Shown piece by piece: positions 49,255 to 60,636 of a stretch of DNA of 64,000 bases; position 1 is the first letter of the stretch; each line of letters starts with the position of its first letter. This stretch comes from Enoplolaimus lenunculus. Lineage: Eukaryota; Nematoda; Enoplea; Enoplida; Thoracostomopsidae. Under the pieces are notes generated by a model that searched no databases, was not told the origin of the DNA, and saw nothing but the letters and a program-made list of their open reading frames with translations. The translations under genes and the position numbers were made by a program. The stretch covers positions 96,299 through 160,298 of the forward strand of contig JASANG010001563.1 of assembly GCA_030248215.1 (NCBI GenBank), given 5' to 3'.

Positions 49255-49495
49255 TGCAACGAAAAGTTTTGCGTGGCTGTAGCTCAGCGGTTAGATCAGT
49301 GAACCAGTGCAAAATTTCGAGAAGGGCTCTGTATAGAATTGCTTAAAGCCAATTGTAGCGAAAAGTTTGCATAGTTGCGTAGCTCAGCGGTTAGAGCAGC
49401 GGCCTGGTAATTCGTACGTTGTAGGCTCAGACTCCACCACATTCGCAGCAAAATTTTCGTGAAGGTCTCTATATGGTACGGCTTAACACAGAAAT
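49255..49495 (+). mobile_element. Dimeric tRNA-like SINE, copy 1
   Basis: Two monomers about 100 bp apart each begin with caattg.a.cgaaaagttt and carry gtagctcagcggttaga, a tRNA A-box/D-arm. Only the second (49374-49449) has a full tRNA-like length, with a degraded B box (taggctcagactcc). Both end with caaaattt.cg.gaagg.ctct. Not a functional tRNA. Confidence 0.6.
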
Positions 49496-49679
49496 AATGT
49501 CAGGTAGAAACCTGATTTGCATATCCCGTTCCGATATCTGGCATAAACATACCGGATATTTACGTTGTGGTCCCGAATTTTATTACACTGCTTTTTAGAA
49601 ATGGTCGTTTTGAACATTTTGCTGCGATTACATTTCTGGTCAAGTCATTAAGTTCATGTTTTGGTAATTCAAAATACAT

Positions 49680-50127
49680 CAGGGTGCAACCGGAATTACA
49701 ATTTACCGGAACCAGAATTTGAATAGAAATTACCGAAACCGGAACCGAAAAGTAAAAAACATGCAGCCGACAAATTCGTTTTCTTTCTTTTTGCTCACTT
49801 ATTTGTGAAATAGCTTTAGTTGAAGATATATAATCATTTAAGCGGCTTTGATGATTCATTTTCGGTGTTTATCAAGGTTTATATACTAATCAACAAAAGA
49901 AAAATTCCAGTATCTATCCTCTACAAAGTTTTCATTAGGCAGCTTTTTGCAAAAAATATCAGAGACCGTAGCACAACATAACGGCTACGTATCTTTTTTA
50001 AGGAACGGCACGGCACAATTGTGCACAAGATTAGCAAATTTGAAAAACGCCAAAATTTAATAATTCCAGTAATATTTATTGGAACCGTAACTTGAAAAAA
50101 TGGAATCGGAATTCCGTTTGCACCCTG
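49680..50127. mobile_element. hAT-like MITE (CAGGGTG ends), copy 1
   Basis: cagggtgcaaccggaatt at the left and ggaattccgtttgcaccctg at the right are inverted repeats. Both flanks share atacat, part of a probable 8-bp target duplication. The same insertion is present in all three SET repeats, so it predates their duplication. Confidence 0.65.
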
Positions 50128-50183
50128 GTATACATTTATCCTGTTGTTTTTAAATTATGTAACTCTAGGTTTACGCCAAGAAC

Positions 50184-51333
50184 ATGTTTTCAGCGATCGA
50201 TACGGTGAACTTAGCGTCACTTACTGTGGAACAAAAAGACTTGATCGCTGCAACCTTTTCGGTAACACACTACAATGCTCCGCATCCAACCGAAAAGCAG
50301 TTTCGAACTAGCGCAAATGCTCATGAAGAGTGGATTAGTTTATCGAATATGCGGGCTTATAAGGATTTTTGGCGGCAGAATCTTTTGCATAATTTTTAGC
50401 TGCTATATCTTGTGGCTGTTTATAACAGCGCAGTTGCCAATAATAAAGATGTCCAAAAGATAGTGTGTACCGAAATGAATCGACTGAAACATAAGTACCG
50501 TTTATGTTATGAAACCGTAAGAAAAGCAGCGACAGCGTTAACAACAGCATAGACATCAAGTGGTTTGCGTTTGGACACCAGAAGTATGCGTAAACGAACA
50601 TTGTGTGTTGCTGTTGAGGAACACTCGTCGCCACTTGATTATTTGGAACAATCGCAATCGCCTGCTTGTGAAAAAGATAGCAGGTTTGCTATTAAAAGCT
50701 GTCCACGAACGAAGCCACCGTTGACCCGCAAACAGTTTCGACAAGCAGTGGATTACGTTAAGTTGACAGGTTTCACCTACAGCATGCTACAGGAACAACT
50801 ATACAACCATCTTGAATTTAGAGAAGTGAGGGGTCGGGGAAAAGGGTTGTTCGCTACTAAACTCATTTAGAAAGATTCATTTATTTATGACTACAATGGC
50901 ACAACTGCCGCCGCACTGAAGCAGACCTTAAAAAGTGTCTGATCCGCTTAGAACAAGAAGGTAATTGGGCCAAACGCGGCTTGGTACTGACGTACAACAT
51001 GTCATTTAGTTGTGGAAGTACTGTTTACTACGTTGACGTTTCAGATCAAGAAATTTTTGGAAAGTAAGCGAATCATTGTAAAAAGCACCCAAATGCTAAG
51101 CTGAAGCTAACCCATGATGATTTAGCATCAGAAGAAGCGCTTAGTTTACTGTTGACTTAGGGGTGTATTTTGAGAATAACGGTGCTAAGATTAAAATCGG
51201 GGTACAGTGGGCACTCAAAAACATCAAGCCCGGCACAGAAATTTCGTGGGCGTATTCCGATGGCTATTTCCTGAACAATCTTATGCCTTGGGAAACGTGT
51301 GTATTTGTGAAGAACCGGACTGTATCACTTGAT
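50184..51333 (+). pseudogene. SET-domain methyltransferase pseudogene, copy 1
   Basis: It is collinear with the intact gene 61869-60637. It starts ATG TTT TCA, and is broken by TAG at 50397 (private), TAG at about 50550, TAG at about 50868 and an insertion near 51145 (these three shared with copy 2). There is also a private frameshift near 50903 and TAA at about 51066. The SET motifs are still readable in pieces. It encodes no full product. Confidence 0.8.
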
Positions 51334-52275
51334 GGGAGGAGTACTTGCGGCAATATCCACCCAGCGATGCGGAGTAAATGTTTCGTTAGTGTTTCATACT
51401 GTATGTAGATTTGTTTTTGTTATGAAGCTGTGTTTTCTGTCTTTCTGCCTGCGCGTGCAGGGTTTAGTTTGCATTTTCAGTTTTCTTTTTTATGTAAAGG
51501 CTATAACCAATGTGATTCACATTACTACCGGATGATCTGTAAGCATTCGATGTATTATAGTTATGTAGTTGTTTTAGTGGCATGACATACAGATAGTATA
51601 GCATAACCAGGACACAGTAGTGTATGAATACAATATGTGATAGTTTCGGACATTTAATATGGCTTGTGCGTTACTCCATGTTTTTCTAATGCAGTGATTA
51701 CGCGACAGAAATTTTAGTCCACACTTATTGGAACAATAAATTAATTCTGGTTTTGAATTTAGATATCAGCTTAGCCGTTGGTTCTGTCGAACCTATTTGC
51801 AAGATTGTCTGTAATTAGTAAATCGAACGTTTCATGTGCTGTCGTGTAAACTGCAATCGTAGCTGTTTTATAGTAAGCAAAACGTATTACTTGAAACATT
51901 GATTCATTTTGTATGTGCAGGTATTCGTCATATATAAAGTGTTGAAAATCTTGATGAAGCTTTATTGTTGCCTTGTTTGAGTGTGTCGACGTATAGGATT
52001 ACTATTTGTGGTCAACAATATGCACATCTTTCTGATATATTGGTGAAATTGAGGCAATCAACGTTATAATACAATAACCCATCATGATTAGGAGATCGGA
52101 AATACTAATTCGGGCTCTTACTTCACGTGTTTCTATGTGAAATTTAAAATATTTCGCCAAAAGAATTTTAACCGGGTTTAAGATTTGTTTGGAAACTTTT
52201 AAGGAGTTGTTATTGTCAATTGTTCATTTATCATTTGGGTTTCATAAAACAATGTTTATGCTGAAATCAGGTCGT

Positions 52276-52459
52276 TTTAACTAAGCCGGTGGTACACTTA
52301 CCTTAAACAATATATCAGCAACGTGCATGATTGTAACTACAAAAAGTCGTAACTGATGCTCCATTATCAGACTTTATTAATTTTCGTATTTATTGGTAAT
52401 GCGTTCAATAAGAATAAATTGCTTCAAGAACGTCTGAAATTCTTTCGCCAAAGGTTCCA
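52276..52459. other. No supported feature
   Basis: Unique-looking AT-rich sequence after the end of repeat copy 1. Confidence 0.3.
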
Positions 52460-52872
52460 ATTGGAATCCCCCGTGAAAACTGCAAGTTCGTTTCAAACTC
52501 GAATTTCCCGAGAGAACTACTTTTTTCAAGTTTAAATTTTCGCTTTCAAATTGAGCTCAAATTTCCGCGAAAGTTATTCATTTCCAAAATCTGAATTTTT
52601 CCTCCACGTATAACTCATAACTGGGTGTAAAAGGATAGTAAAAACGGAAAACGAATTTTGAAGTAAAAAGTTTCAAAAATGTGTTATTTTTCTGCCAACA
52701 CAATCAAGGCGTTCCGCGAAATTTTCAAACGAAAACTGCAAGTTCGTTTCAAACTAGAATTTCTCGTGACAACTACGGTTTTTTCAAGTTTAAATTGTTC
52801 ATTTCCAAAATTTTTTAATTCATATCATTGTGTAAAAGGATAGTAAAAACGGAAAACGAATTTTGAAGTAAG
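52460..52872 (+). repeat. Diverged tandem duplication (about 240-bp unit)
   Basis: aaaactgcaagttcgtttcaaact occurs near 52476 and 52731. In both units it is followed by ttttttcaagtttaaatt and then by aaaaggatagtaaaaacgg and cgaattttgaagtaa. The second unit has lost about 50 bp. Non-coding. Confidence 0.7.
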
Positions 52873-54764
52873 GCATAGCATATAAAAATTCTTGTCTTAG
52901 GCCTGGTCGAAGAGCATAGATTCATGCTTTATGTTCGGGATCTGTTTTATGTATGTATTATGCGTCATCCACTTTTAGATGCGCCCACCAAGTGGAAAAT
53001 GGCGACGCCTATTTCCCACTTCTGTTTTTCAAAAGAGGGGCAAAAGGAAATTGAGTTTCTACAAGTTTGGCGAGCGGTAAATTGAAACAATTTATAAACT
53101 GTATCGGGAAATCGAAAATTATGCTTAAAAATTTGGCAATTTCAATTTACCACTGCCGTTTTTAAAAATAAGGGCTGTGGGAAATTGAAACATTTTATAA
53201 TATTGATTGGAAAATTGATATGCAAAATTTTAAACTGAAAAGAAAATTGAAAAACGCACTAAATGGCAGTGGGAAATTGCGATTCAGAAACCAAAGTCAA
53301 TTACCATTTTCCGTGTTCAGTGAGGCACAGCATGTGGAAATGGGTTTTGGGGTTACCGTATATACTTCTTGGGAGGTGACCTTTAGTACAAATTTTACTC
53401 TGACCTTTTATTCTTTTTACTCTGACTACTATGACCTTACTCCTCACAAGCCTAAGTCACGCCTGAGCATGTCCTAAGCCTGAGCCTGTCAATCCTGTCA
53501 ACCTTAGGCATATCATTATTTTCTAGTTTGTTTCTGGTTTCTGTCTTGTTTCGGTTTACACTGTAGCTATAGGCACACGTGGGTGGAAACTAGCTTCTAT
53601 CGGTTTGCTTACGATTTCTATTTTAATTCGGTTCGTATCTTATGCAAACTTTCCTCAGTTGATGAAAATTTCTTTCAAGTAGCTACTCCCGTAGAAATAT
53701 TTAAGCGCTACCTCACCGCAGTGTATTTTGGTTTAATTTAGACCCTAATTCATTGTTTTCAGAGCATTCCGCTTTGCTATTTTCGCTTTGCTATTTTTGG
53801 AGTAAATATTCTCGGTAATTTTTACTCCATATGTTTTGACCCGTCACAACAACAACAACAACATAACACCTTGATAATGAATCTAATAATTACGTATGCA
53901 CACTGTAAGTAAATTTTTAATTTATACTTTAGTTTCTAAAATCACTTGGAATTTAATTTTAATTTATTTGAAGAAAAGTTCTGAAAGAAGAGTTTGTTTT
54001 AAAAATGTTTTAAGTTAAAAATTTTATTGGTGTCAACGATTATTCTTGATTTGAATTTTTCCTGGTCTAACTGTTGTTTTTTAAAAGTATTGAATGAAAA
54101 AATAGCGATGGAATAATAAAAATCGACTGTTTTTTGCAGTGATATATGCTTGCAACGATAGAGTCTGTTCAAACGCAGCACGTTAACTTGCAATCTATCC
54201 AAAACAAACATTAAAATAACAGCAATAAAGTGCATTTTTACGAACCTTTGCTTCTAAGAAAAGCATGGAGAACTGATGGTATAACTGATTGAAATTGGAA
54301 CAGTACCTCATCACACACACAACAACAAAAGAACCAACACAGATACACATACACAACGCACACAACACACGCAGCTCTGGTGAGCGAAATTTGACCTTCC
54401 GGATCGACTTAATTGTCAACTGCTTTTTGACAATGACCCGAAGTTGACCTTTTGCTCCAGATCTAATAAATTTTCATTTGCATCAACTAAATTTGCAATT
54501 TGTAAAATTGGGGACAATAGTGTCGGGGACACTGATTTCGCAACGACTTAAAAGTTACTAGGATACTAGGAAGCCTCAACATGCCTTGAAAGGTAGTCTT
54601 AAGGATGGTTTTCCCCAGTCTTGCATTGATGGTCCAAGTTTTATTGTTTTGTCATCCGTTGATAGCTGAATTTCATTATAATTTTGTGCTGCCAATTATC
54701 TTTATTACTATGTTTTGGTTTGTATCGTTGCTTTTTATACGTATCTAGAATCAGAGTTTCCGAT
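52873..54764. other. No gene; repeat fragments
   Basis: At 53000-53290 blocks of gggaaattg and its inverse around ggcagtggg/ccactgcc suggest a small inverted-repeat element. CAA repeats lie near 53850 and CA-rich sequence near 54308-54372. Nothing codes convincingly. Confidence 0.3.
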
Positions 54765-55350
54765 TGGCAGTCCATGAAATTTTGACTCAGCGACTAGATG
54801 CTGACTAGAAAACTGGACTAAGAATTGAATAAAAAGTCGATTAGAAACTTGACTAAATACTTGGACCACACCATTTCTAAATCCCGACTAGACATTATAC
54901 TACCACAGCGTTGACTAGACCATTTTCGACTAGCACTTGAAATTTGAATACAAGCACCAGTCACACTCATGTTTTTCTCGCTTTGAAGGAAATTTTAAAT
55001 GTTGGATTGTTTTGATGGTTTTACTGTGTAATTGATATGATTTCCTTTTATTGTTGTTCCCTACTTATTCGTACTTTATGAATTATTTTCGTATTGTCTG
55101 TCTTATGTATAAATTGCCATGATCCTTTCCTTCCCTTTGTGTGTATAATGTGACGCACTGGTGTATCATTGAAATTGCAGTTTAAATCTTTGGCTATGTT
55201 TTTGAGAACTGCACTTAGGTGAAGCACCATAATAGCGTACGAAATTCACCATCTGCTACCCGAATGACGACTAGTTGGTATTGCACGTAAAATTGACTGG
55301 AGATTAACACAGCGCTGACTAGAGCAAAATCACACAATAGGACTAGTCAC
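54765..55350. repeat. Two clusters of TGACTAG/GACTAG motifs
   Basis: GACTAG recurs near 54796, 54806 (as ggacta), 54884, 54913 and 54929, and again near 55267, 55299 (gactgg), 55316 and 55342. It is the reverse complement of the CTAGTCA heptamer clustered in the giant LTR U3. No wider alignment with the LTR was visible, so it may be a distant relative or convergent motif array. Confidence 0.4.
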
Positions 55351-56032
55351 ACCTTTCCGTTGGGGTGTTATGAGACTTTACATACGGGGAGGCAATTGTA
55401 AGAGACTAGAACATGATCAAAATGAGGGGTGTGTAGGGTTGAGCAACTAGCAGAGCAGTGCATGGGGTGTCATAGCCCGGCCTTGCTGACTAATTGTACA
55501 CAGCATTGCAAGCATAGGATTGTAAATTAAACTTCTCACCATCTGAGCCCCCGAACCTTTTCTTTCGCTTTTATTACTGAACCACCACACACCAATGTCT
55601 AAACGTTAATGTGCAGTTTTCATCGGAAATGCTCGTTTCAGGGGAGCCCAGCCGTACAGGGGTACCCCCAGGGAATGAACAGGGTTAGAGTTGGGAAACG
55701 AATTTTGCTTGTCAGTCTGAGTCAGGGGTAAAGCTCGGACTATGCATGGGCTGACTTGACCGAGAAATTCCTAACTGTGCTTCCTACTCCCTTATTCAAA
55801 TCACCGGGTACACGTGTATATAACGTCGCACATCAGATAAAATAATACTTAAGAATGGTGGATCTTCTAGTTTGATGCAAAGCCGCCGGTTTCCGGATAC
55901 CTAGGGACAACGGGGGTGGAGTCTTGGGTCCACTGAAAACTTGCATGATTTCAGGCTCACACGCGCGCGACCCTACTATACCATTTAAACACACTCTTGT
56001 TTCCCCTGGCGGGGCCAAAATCAAACTTCTGA
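55351..56032. other. No gene recognised; may belong to the palindrome arm
   Basis: If the palindrome continues, the matching sequence lies beyond base 64000 and cannot be seen here. No open frame is convincing. Confidence 0.3.
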
Positions 56033-57117
56033 CACAGAACCCCCTTGATGCTTTCGGTCGCCGACCAGCTGTAAATTTCACTGAAACTGCAATGAGTACT
56101 GAAGTTGCAGATAAGACCGTTGAAACTCAGGAAAGAATCGAGGTGCGCAAATGATAACAGGACCGTCCAACTGTTTTGGGCTTGATTTAAAAAGGGGGAT
56201 TGAACACGCCAGGGCCATAGTTCCCTCGCAGAATGCGTTGTTGTGGCCAAAAGCACCCTTGACAAGATTAGGCTACCGCAGTCGGGGTCAGTTCCTCTAA
56301 ATCATTGGCCATCAACTTTCAAATTTCTGAGCGCCCCGCTTCTTCACTGTTAACGGTTGATGAATAACCGTATTTTCGAGAAATTTTAAAGATATCATGT
56401 TTCAGCGACCCCTGTGGGGTTTGAATTTTCAAACGAATTTCCGGACAGCGCAGTTGAATTTTGTCGGCGAGGGGTTTAGGTGTATTTTATAGTATTTTGG
56501 AGAAGGGGAACGAGAATCAGGTAGGGATATTGGTGACAAGGGTTTCGCGGAGTCCAATAACAGCTGGCACAGATATGGCGTAGTAATTGTTTTGTGAGAG
56601 TTTTGTCAAGGACCCTGATACTTGTGTATTTTATGGTTTCCGTCCCTACGAGCAAGGATGTGATCCCTATCTCTCAGGTCTTGATTCCTGAAAATAGGTC
56701 CTATTTGATCCGGCCGATTGAGCTGATCACGAAAAATACTTACAGTGGATGGAGGCAATCAAAATAATTTATCTATCTGCTCGATTACAGACCGAAAGAT
56801 TGCAAAAATTTCCAAATAACTGTTGTCTGCTTTGGTTTCCATTATATCTAAAATGCAAAACACAATTACTTTCAAAGTTAGGATTAATTGCGGATAGGCG
56901 TAACATTAAATTATGGTTGCATATCGGCATTGAAAATCGCAATGACTAATGCTAGAATACGTACGTTCACATAGCCGTAAAACTTACAGGGTATTATTTT
57001 TTACACAAGAAACATTGTTGGCTTCGGTTTTTCCACAATCGAGTCTGAATCACAAGTTTTTGCCGAGTCCGAACCTTTTGCCACCCTGATATCTTGTAGT
57101 ACCAAACTCAGTATATA

Positions 57118-57350
57118 GAGCCATTGCAACGAAAAGATTTGCGTGGCTGTAGCTCAGCGGTTAGAGCAGTGAACCAGTGCAAAATTTCGAGAAGGGCTCT
57201 GTATAGAATTGCTTAAAGCCAATTGTAGCGAAAAGTTTGCATAGTTGCGTAGCTCAGCGGTTATAGCAGCGGCCTGGTAATTCGTACGTTGTAGGCTCAG
57301 ACTCCACCACATTCGCAGCAAAATTTTCGTGAAGGTCTCTATATGGTACG
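57118..57350 (+). mobile_element. Dimeric tRNA-like SINE, copy 2
   Basis: As in copy 1. The second monomer (57244-57319) has ttatagcagc in place of ttagagcagc, a change shared with copy 3. Confidence 0.6.
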
Positions 57351-57549
57351 GCTTAACACAGAAATATTGTCAGGTAGAAACCTGATTTGCATATCCCGTT
57401 CCGATATCTGGCATAAACATACCAGATATTTACGTTGTGGTCCCGAATTTTATAACACTGCTTTTTAGAAATGGTCGTTTTGAACATTTTGCTGCCATTA
57501 CATTTCTGGTCAAGTCATTAAGTTCATGTTTTGGTAATTCAAAATACAT

Positions 57550-58105
57550 CAGGGTGCAACCGGAATTACAATTTACCGGAACCAGAATTTGAATAGAAAT
57601 TACAGAAACCGGAACCGAAAAGTAAAAAACATGCAACCGACAAATTCTGTTTCTTTCTTTTTGCTCTCTTATTTGTAAAATAGCTTTAGTTGAAGATATA
57701 TAATCATTTAAGCGGCTTTGATGGTTCATTTTCGGTGTTTATCAAGGTTTATATACTATATTAATTAAAACTGTGTTATTTTTCTCGTCACTTACTGAAC
57801 AGATAACTTTAAAAAGGCTTCTTAATGATTTATAAAGAATTGCACAATTAAGTTTGAAATTTACCTAAAACGGCGTAATGTCCCAATCTCGCTACCAAAC
57901 TTCATAAAGATACGAAAAAATAAACGAAAAGAAAAAATCAACAACACGCAAATTCGAAAGGAAGAATATCAACAAAAGAAAAATTCCCGTATCTATCCTC
58001 TACAAAGTTTCCATTAGGCGGCTTTTTGCAAAAAATATCAGAGACCGTAATATTTATTGGAACCGTAACTTGAAAAAATGGAATCGGAATTCCGTTTGCA
58101 CCCTG
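57550..58105. mobile_element. hAT-like MITE (CAGGGTG ends), copy 2
   Basis: Same ends and flanks as the copy at 49680. It is longer because it keeps 57760-57965, which copy 1 lacks. Confidence 0.65.
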
Positions 58106-58161
58106 GTATACATTTATCCTGTTGTTTTTAAATGATATAACTCTAGGTTTACGCCAAGAAC

Positions 58162-59311
58162 ATGTTTTCAGCGATCGATACGGTGAACTTAGAGTCACTT
58201 ACTGTGGAACAAAAAGACTTGATCGCTGCAACCTTTTCGGTAACACACTACAATGCTCCGCATTCAACCGAAAAGCAGTTTCGAACTAGCGCAAATGCTC
58301 GTGAAGAGTGGATTAGTTTATCGAATATGCGGGCTTATAAGGATTTTTGGCGGCAGAATCTTTTGCATAATTTTCAGCTGCTATATCTTGTGGCTGTTTA
58401 TAACAGCGCAGTTGCCAATAATAAAGATGTCCAAAAGGTAGTGTGTACCGAAATGAATCGACTGAAACATAAGTACCGTTTATGTTATGAAACCGTAAGA
58501 AAAGCAGCGACAGCGTTAACAACAGCATAGACATCAAGTGGTTTGCGTTTGGACACCAGAAGTATGCGTAAACGAACATTGTGTGTTGCTGTTGAGGAAC
58601 ACTCGTCGCCACTTGATTATTTGGAACAATCGCAATCGCCTGCTTATGAAAACTATAGCAGGTTTGCTATTAAAAGCTGTCCACGAACGAAGCCACCGTT
58701 GACACGTAACCAGTTTCGACAAGCAGTCGATTACGTTAAGTTGACAGGTTTCACCTACAGCTTGCTAAAGAAACAACTATACAACCATCTTGAATTTAGA
58801 GAAGTGAGGGGTCGGGGAAAAGGGTTGTTCGCTACTAAACTGATTTAGAAAGATTCATTTATTTATGACTACAATGGTCACAACAGCCGACGCACTGAAG
58901 CAGACCTTAAAAAGTGTCTGATCCGCTTAGAACAAAAAGGTAATTGGGCCAAACGCGGCTTGGTACTGACGTACAACATGTCATTTAGTTGTGGAATTAC
59001 TGTTTACTACGTTGACGTTTCAGATCAAGAAATTTTTGGAAAGTACGCGAATCATTGTAAAAAGCACCCGAATGCTAAGCTGAAGCTAACCCATGATGAT
59101 TTAGCACCAGAAATAGCGCTTAGTTTACTGTTGACTTAGGGGTGTATTTTGAGAATAACGGTGCTAAGATTAAAATCGGGGCACAGTGGGCACTCAAAAA
59201 CATCAAGCCTGGCACAGAAATTTCGTGGGCGTATTCCGATGGCTATTTCGTGAACAATCTTATGCCTTGGGAAAACGTGTGTATTTGTGAAGAACCGGAC
59301 TGTATCACTTG
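58162..59311 (+). pseudogene. SET-domain methyltransferase pseudogene, copy 2
   Basis: Open for 122 codons (58162-58530), then TAG; a second TAG follows KLI at about 58846, and a small insertion near 59125 breaks the frame. All three lesions are shared with copy 1. It still shows a full post-SET-like CxCxxxxC arrangement (CICEEPDC) near 59280-59303, which the intact copy 3 has lost. Not expected to make a full protein. Confidence 0.8.
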
Positions 59312-60636
59312 ATGGGAGGAGTACTTGCGGCAATATCCACCCAGCGATGCGGAGTAAATGTTTCGTTAGTGTTTCATACTGTATGTAGATTTGTTTTTGT
59401 TATGAAGCTGTGTTCTCTGTCTTTCTGCCTGCGCGTGCAGGGTTTAGTTTGCATTTTCAGTTTTGTTTTTATGTAAAGGCTATAACCAATGTGATTCGCA
59501 TTACTACCAGATGATCTGAAAGCATTCGATGTGTTATAGTTATGTAGTTGTTTTAGTGGCATGACATACAGATAGTATAGCATAACCAGGACACAGTAGT
59601 GTATGAATACAATATGTGATAGTTTCGGACATTTCATGTGGCCTGTGCGTTACTCCATGTTTTTCTAATGCAGTGATTACGCGATAGGAATTTTAGTCCA
59701 CACTTATTGGAACAATAAATTAATTCTGGTTTTGAATTTAGATATCAGCTTAGCCGTTGGTTCTGTCGAACCTATTTGCAAGATTGTCTGTAATTAGTAA
59801 ATCGAACGTTTCATGTGCTGTCGTGTAAACTGCAATCGTAGCTGTTTTATAGTAAGCAAAACGTATTACTTGAAACATTGATTCATTTTGTATGTGCAGG
59901 TATTCGTCATATATAAAGTGTTGAAAATCTTGATGAAGCTTTATTGTTGCCTTGTTTGAGTGTGTCGACGTATAGGATTACTATTTGTGGTCAACAATAT
60001 GCACATCTTTCTGATATATTGGTGAAATTGAGGTAATCAACGTTATAATACAATAACCCATCATGATTAGGAGATCGGAAATACTGATTCGGGCTCTTAC
60101 TTCACGTGTTTTTATGTGAAATTTAAAATATTTCGCCAAAAGAATTTTAACCGGGTTTAAGATTTGTTTGGAAACTTTTAAGCAGTTGTTATAGTCCATT
60201 GTTCATTTATCATTTGGGTTTCATAAAACAATGTTTATGCTGACATCAGGTCGTTTTAATTATTCTGTTTATTGGGTGTGTTCAAAACTTCCGCCCTTAA
60301 GCTTCAGTTTCAATTTTTGAGATACCTGCAAAAAGAATCATGTTTGTAATACTTTGTTCTATAAACGCTCGATTGCGTTAGTTTTCTAATGTCTTGCATA
60401 GTTGCAGAAAGGCTAAGCGATTCTATTCAAATATTATGTCAAAGTGTGGAATTCTTCGGACACTGTAGAAAACTGGATAAGCAGCAAGAAAGTCAAACTA
60501 TCACATTGTTACAACTTTTGTTATGCTATACTTCTGTTGTGCAAACAAAACAATGAGCTTGTTCTGGTAGTATGCGCTTGTTTAGCCTTAAAAAAACTGA
60601 AATGAAACTAAACCCACGCAGAGAGAGAGAACAGCT

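Larger units (their letters stand above)
48873..52275 (+). mobile_element. SET-domain-carrying repeat, copy 1
   Basis: It is collinear with 56747-60255 over about 3.4 kb, from gtggatggaggcaatc to atcaggtcgttttaa. In order it holds a dimeric tRNA-like SINE, a CAGGGTG/CACCCTG element, the SET gene and about 900 bp of 3' sequence. It lacks about 200 bp (57760-57965 of copy 2) and has its own insertion near 49970-50080. No terminal inverted repeats or target duplication of the whole unit were seen, so it may be a segmental duplication and not a transposon. Confidence 0.75.
56747..60255 (+). mobile_element. SET-domain-carrying repeat, copy 2 (left palindrome arm)
   Basis: Same order as copy 1: dimeric tRNA-like SINE (57118-57350), CAGGGTG element, SET gene, 3' region. 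Upstream of 56747 it joins sequence shared only with the right arm and not with copy 1. Confidence 0.8.

Noticed and set aside
49374-49449. Functional tRNA gene
   Set aside because: The D-arm is good, but the B box is degraded and the acceptor ends do not pair; it is part of a repeated dimer, so a SINE is the better call.
49560-49859. 99-codon minus-strand frame kept in two SET-repeat copies
   Set aside because: It runs through a terminal inverted repeat of the CAGGGTG element and is broken in copy 3, so conservation reflects recent duplication only.
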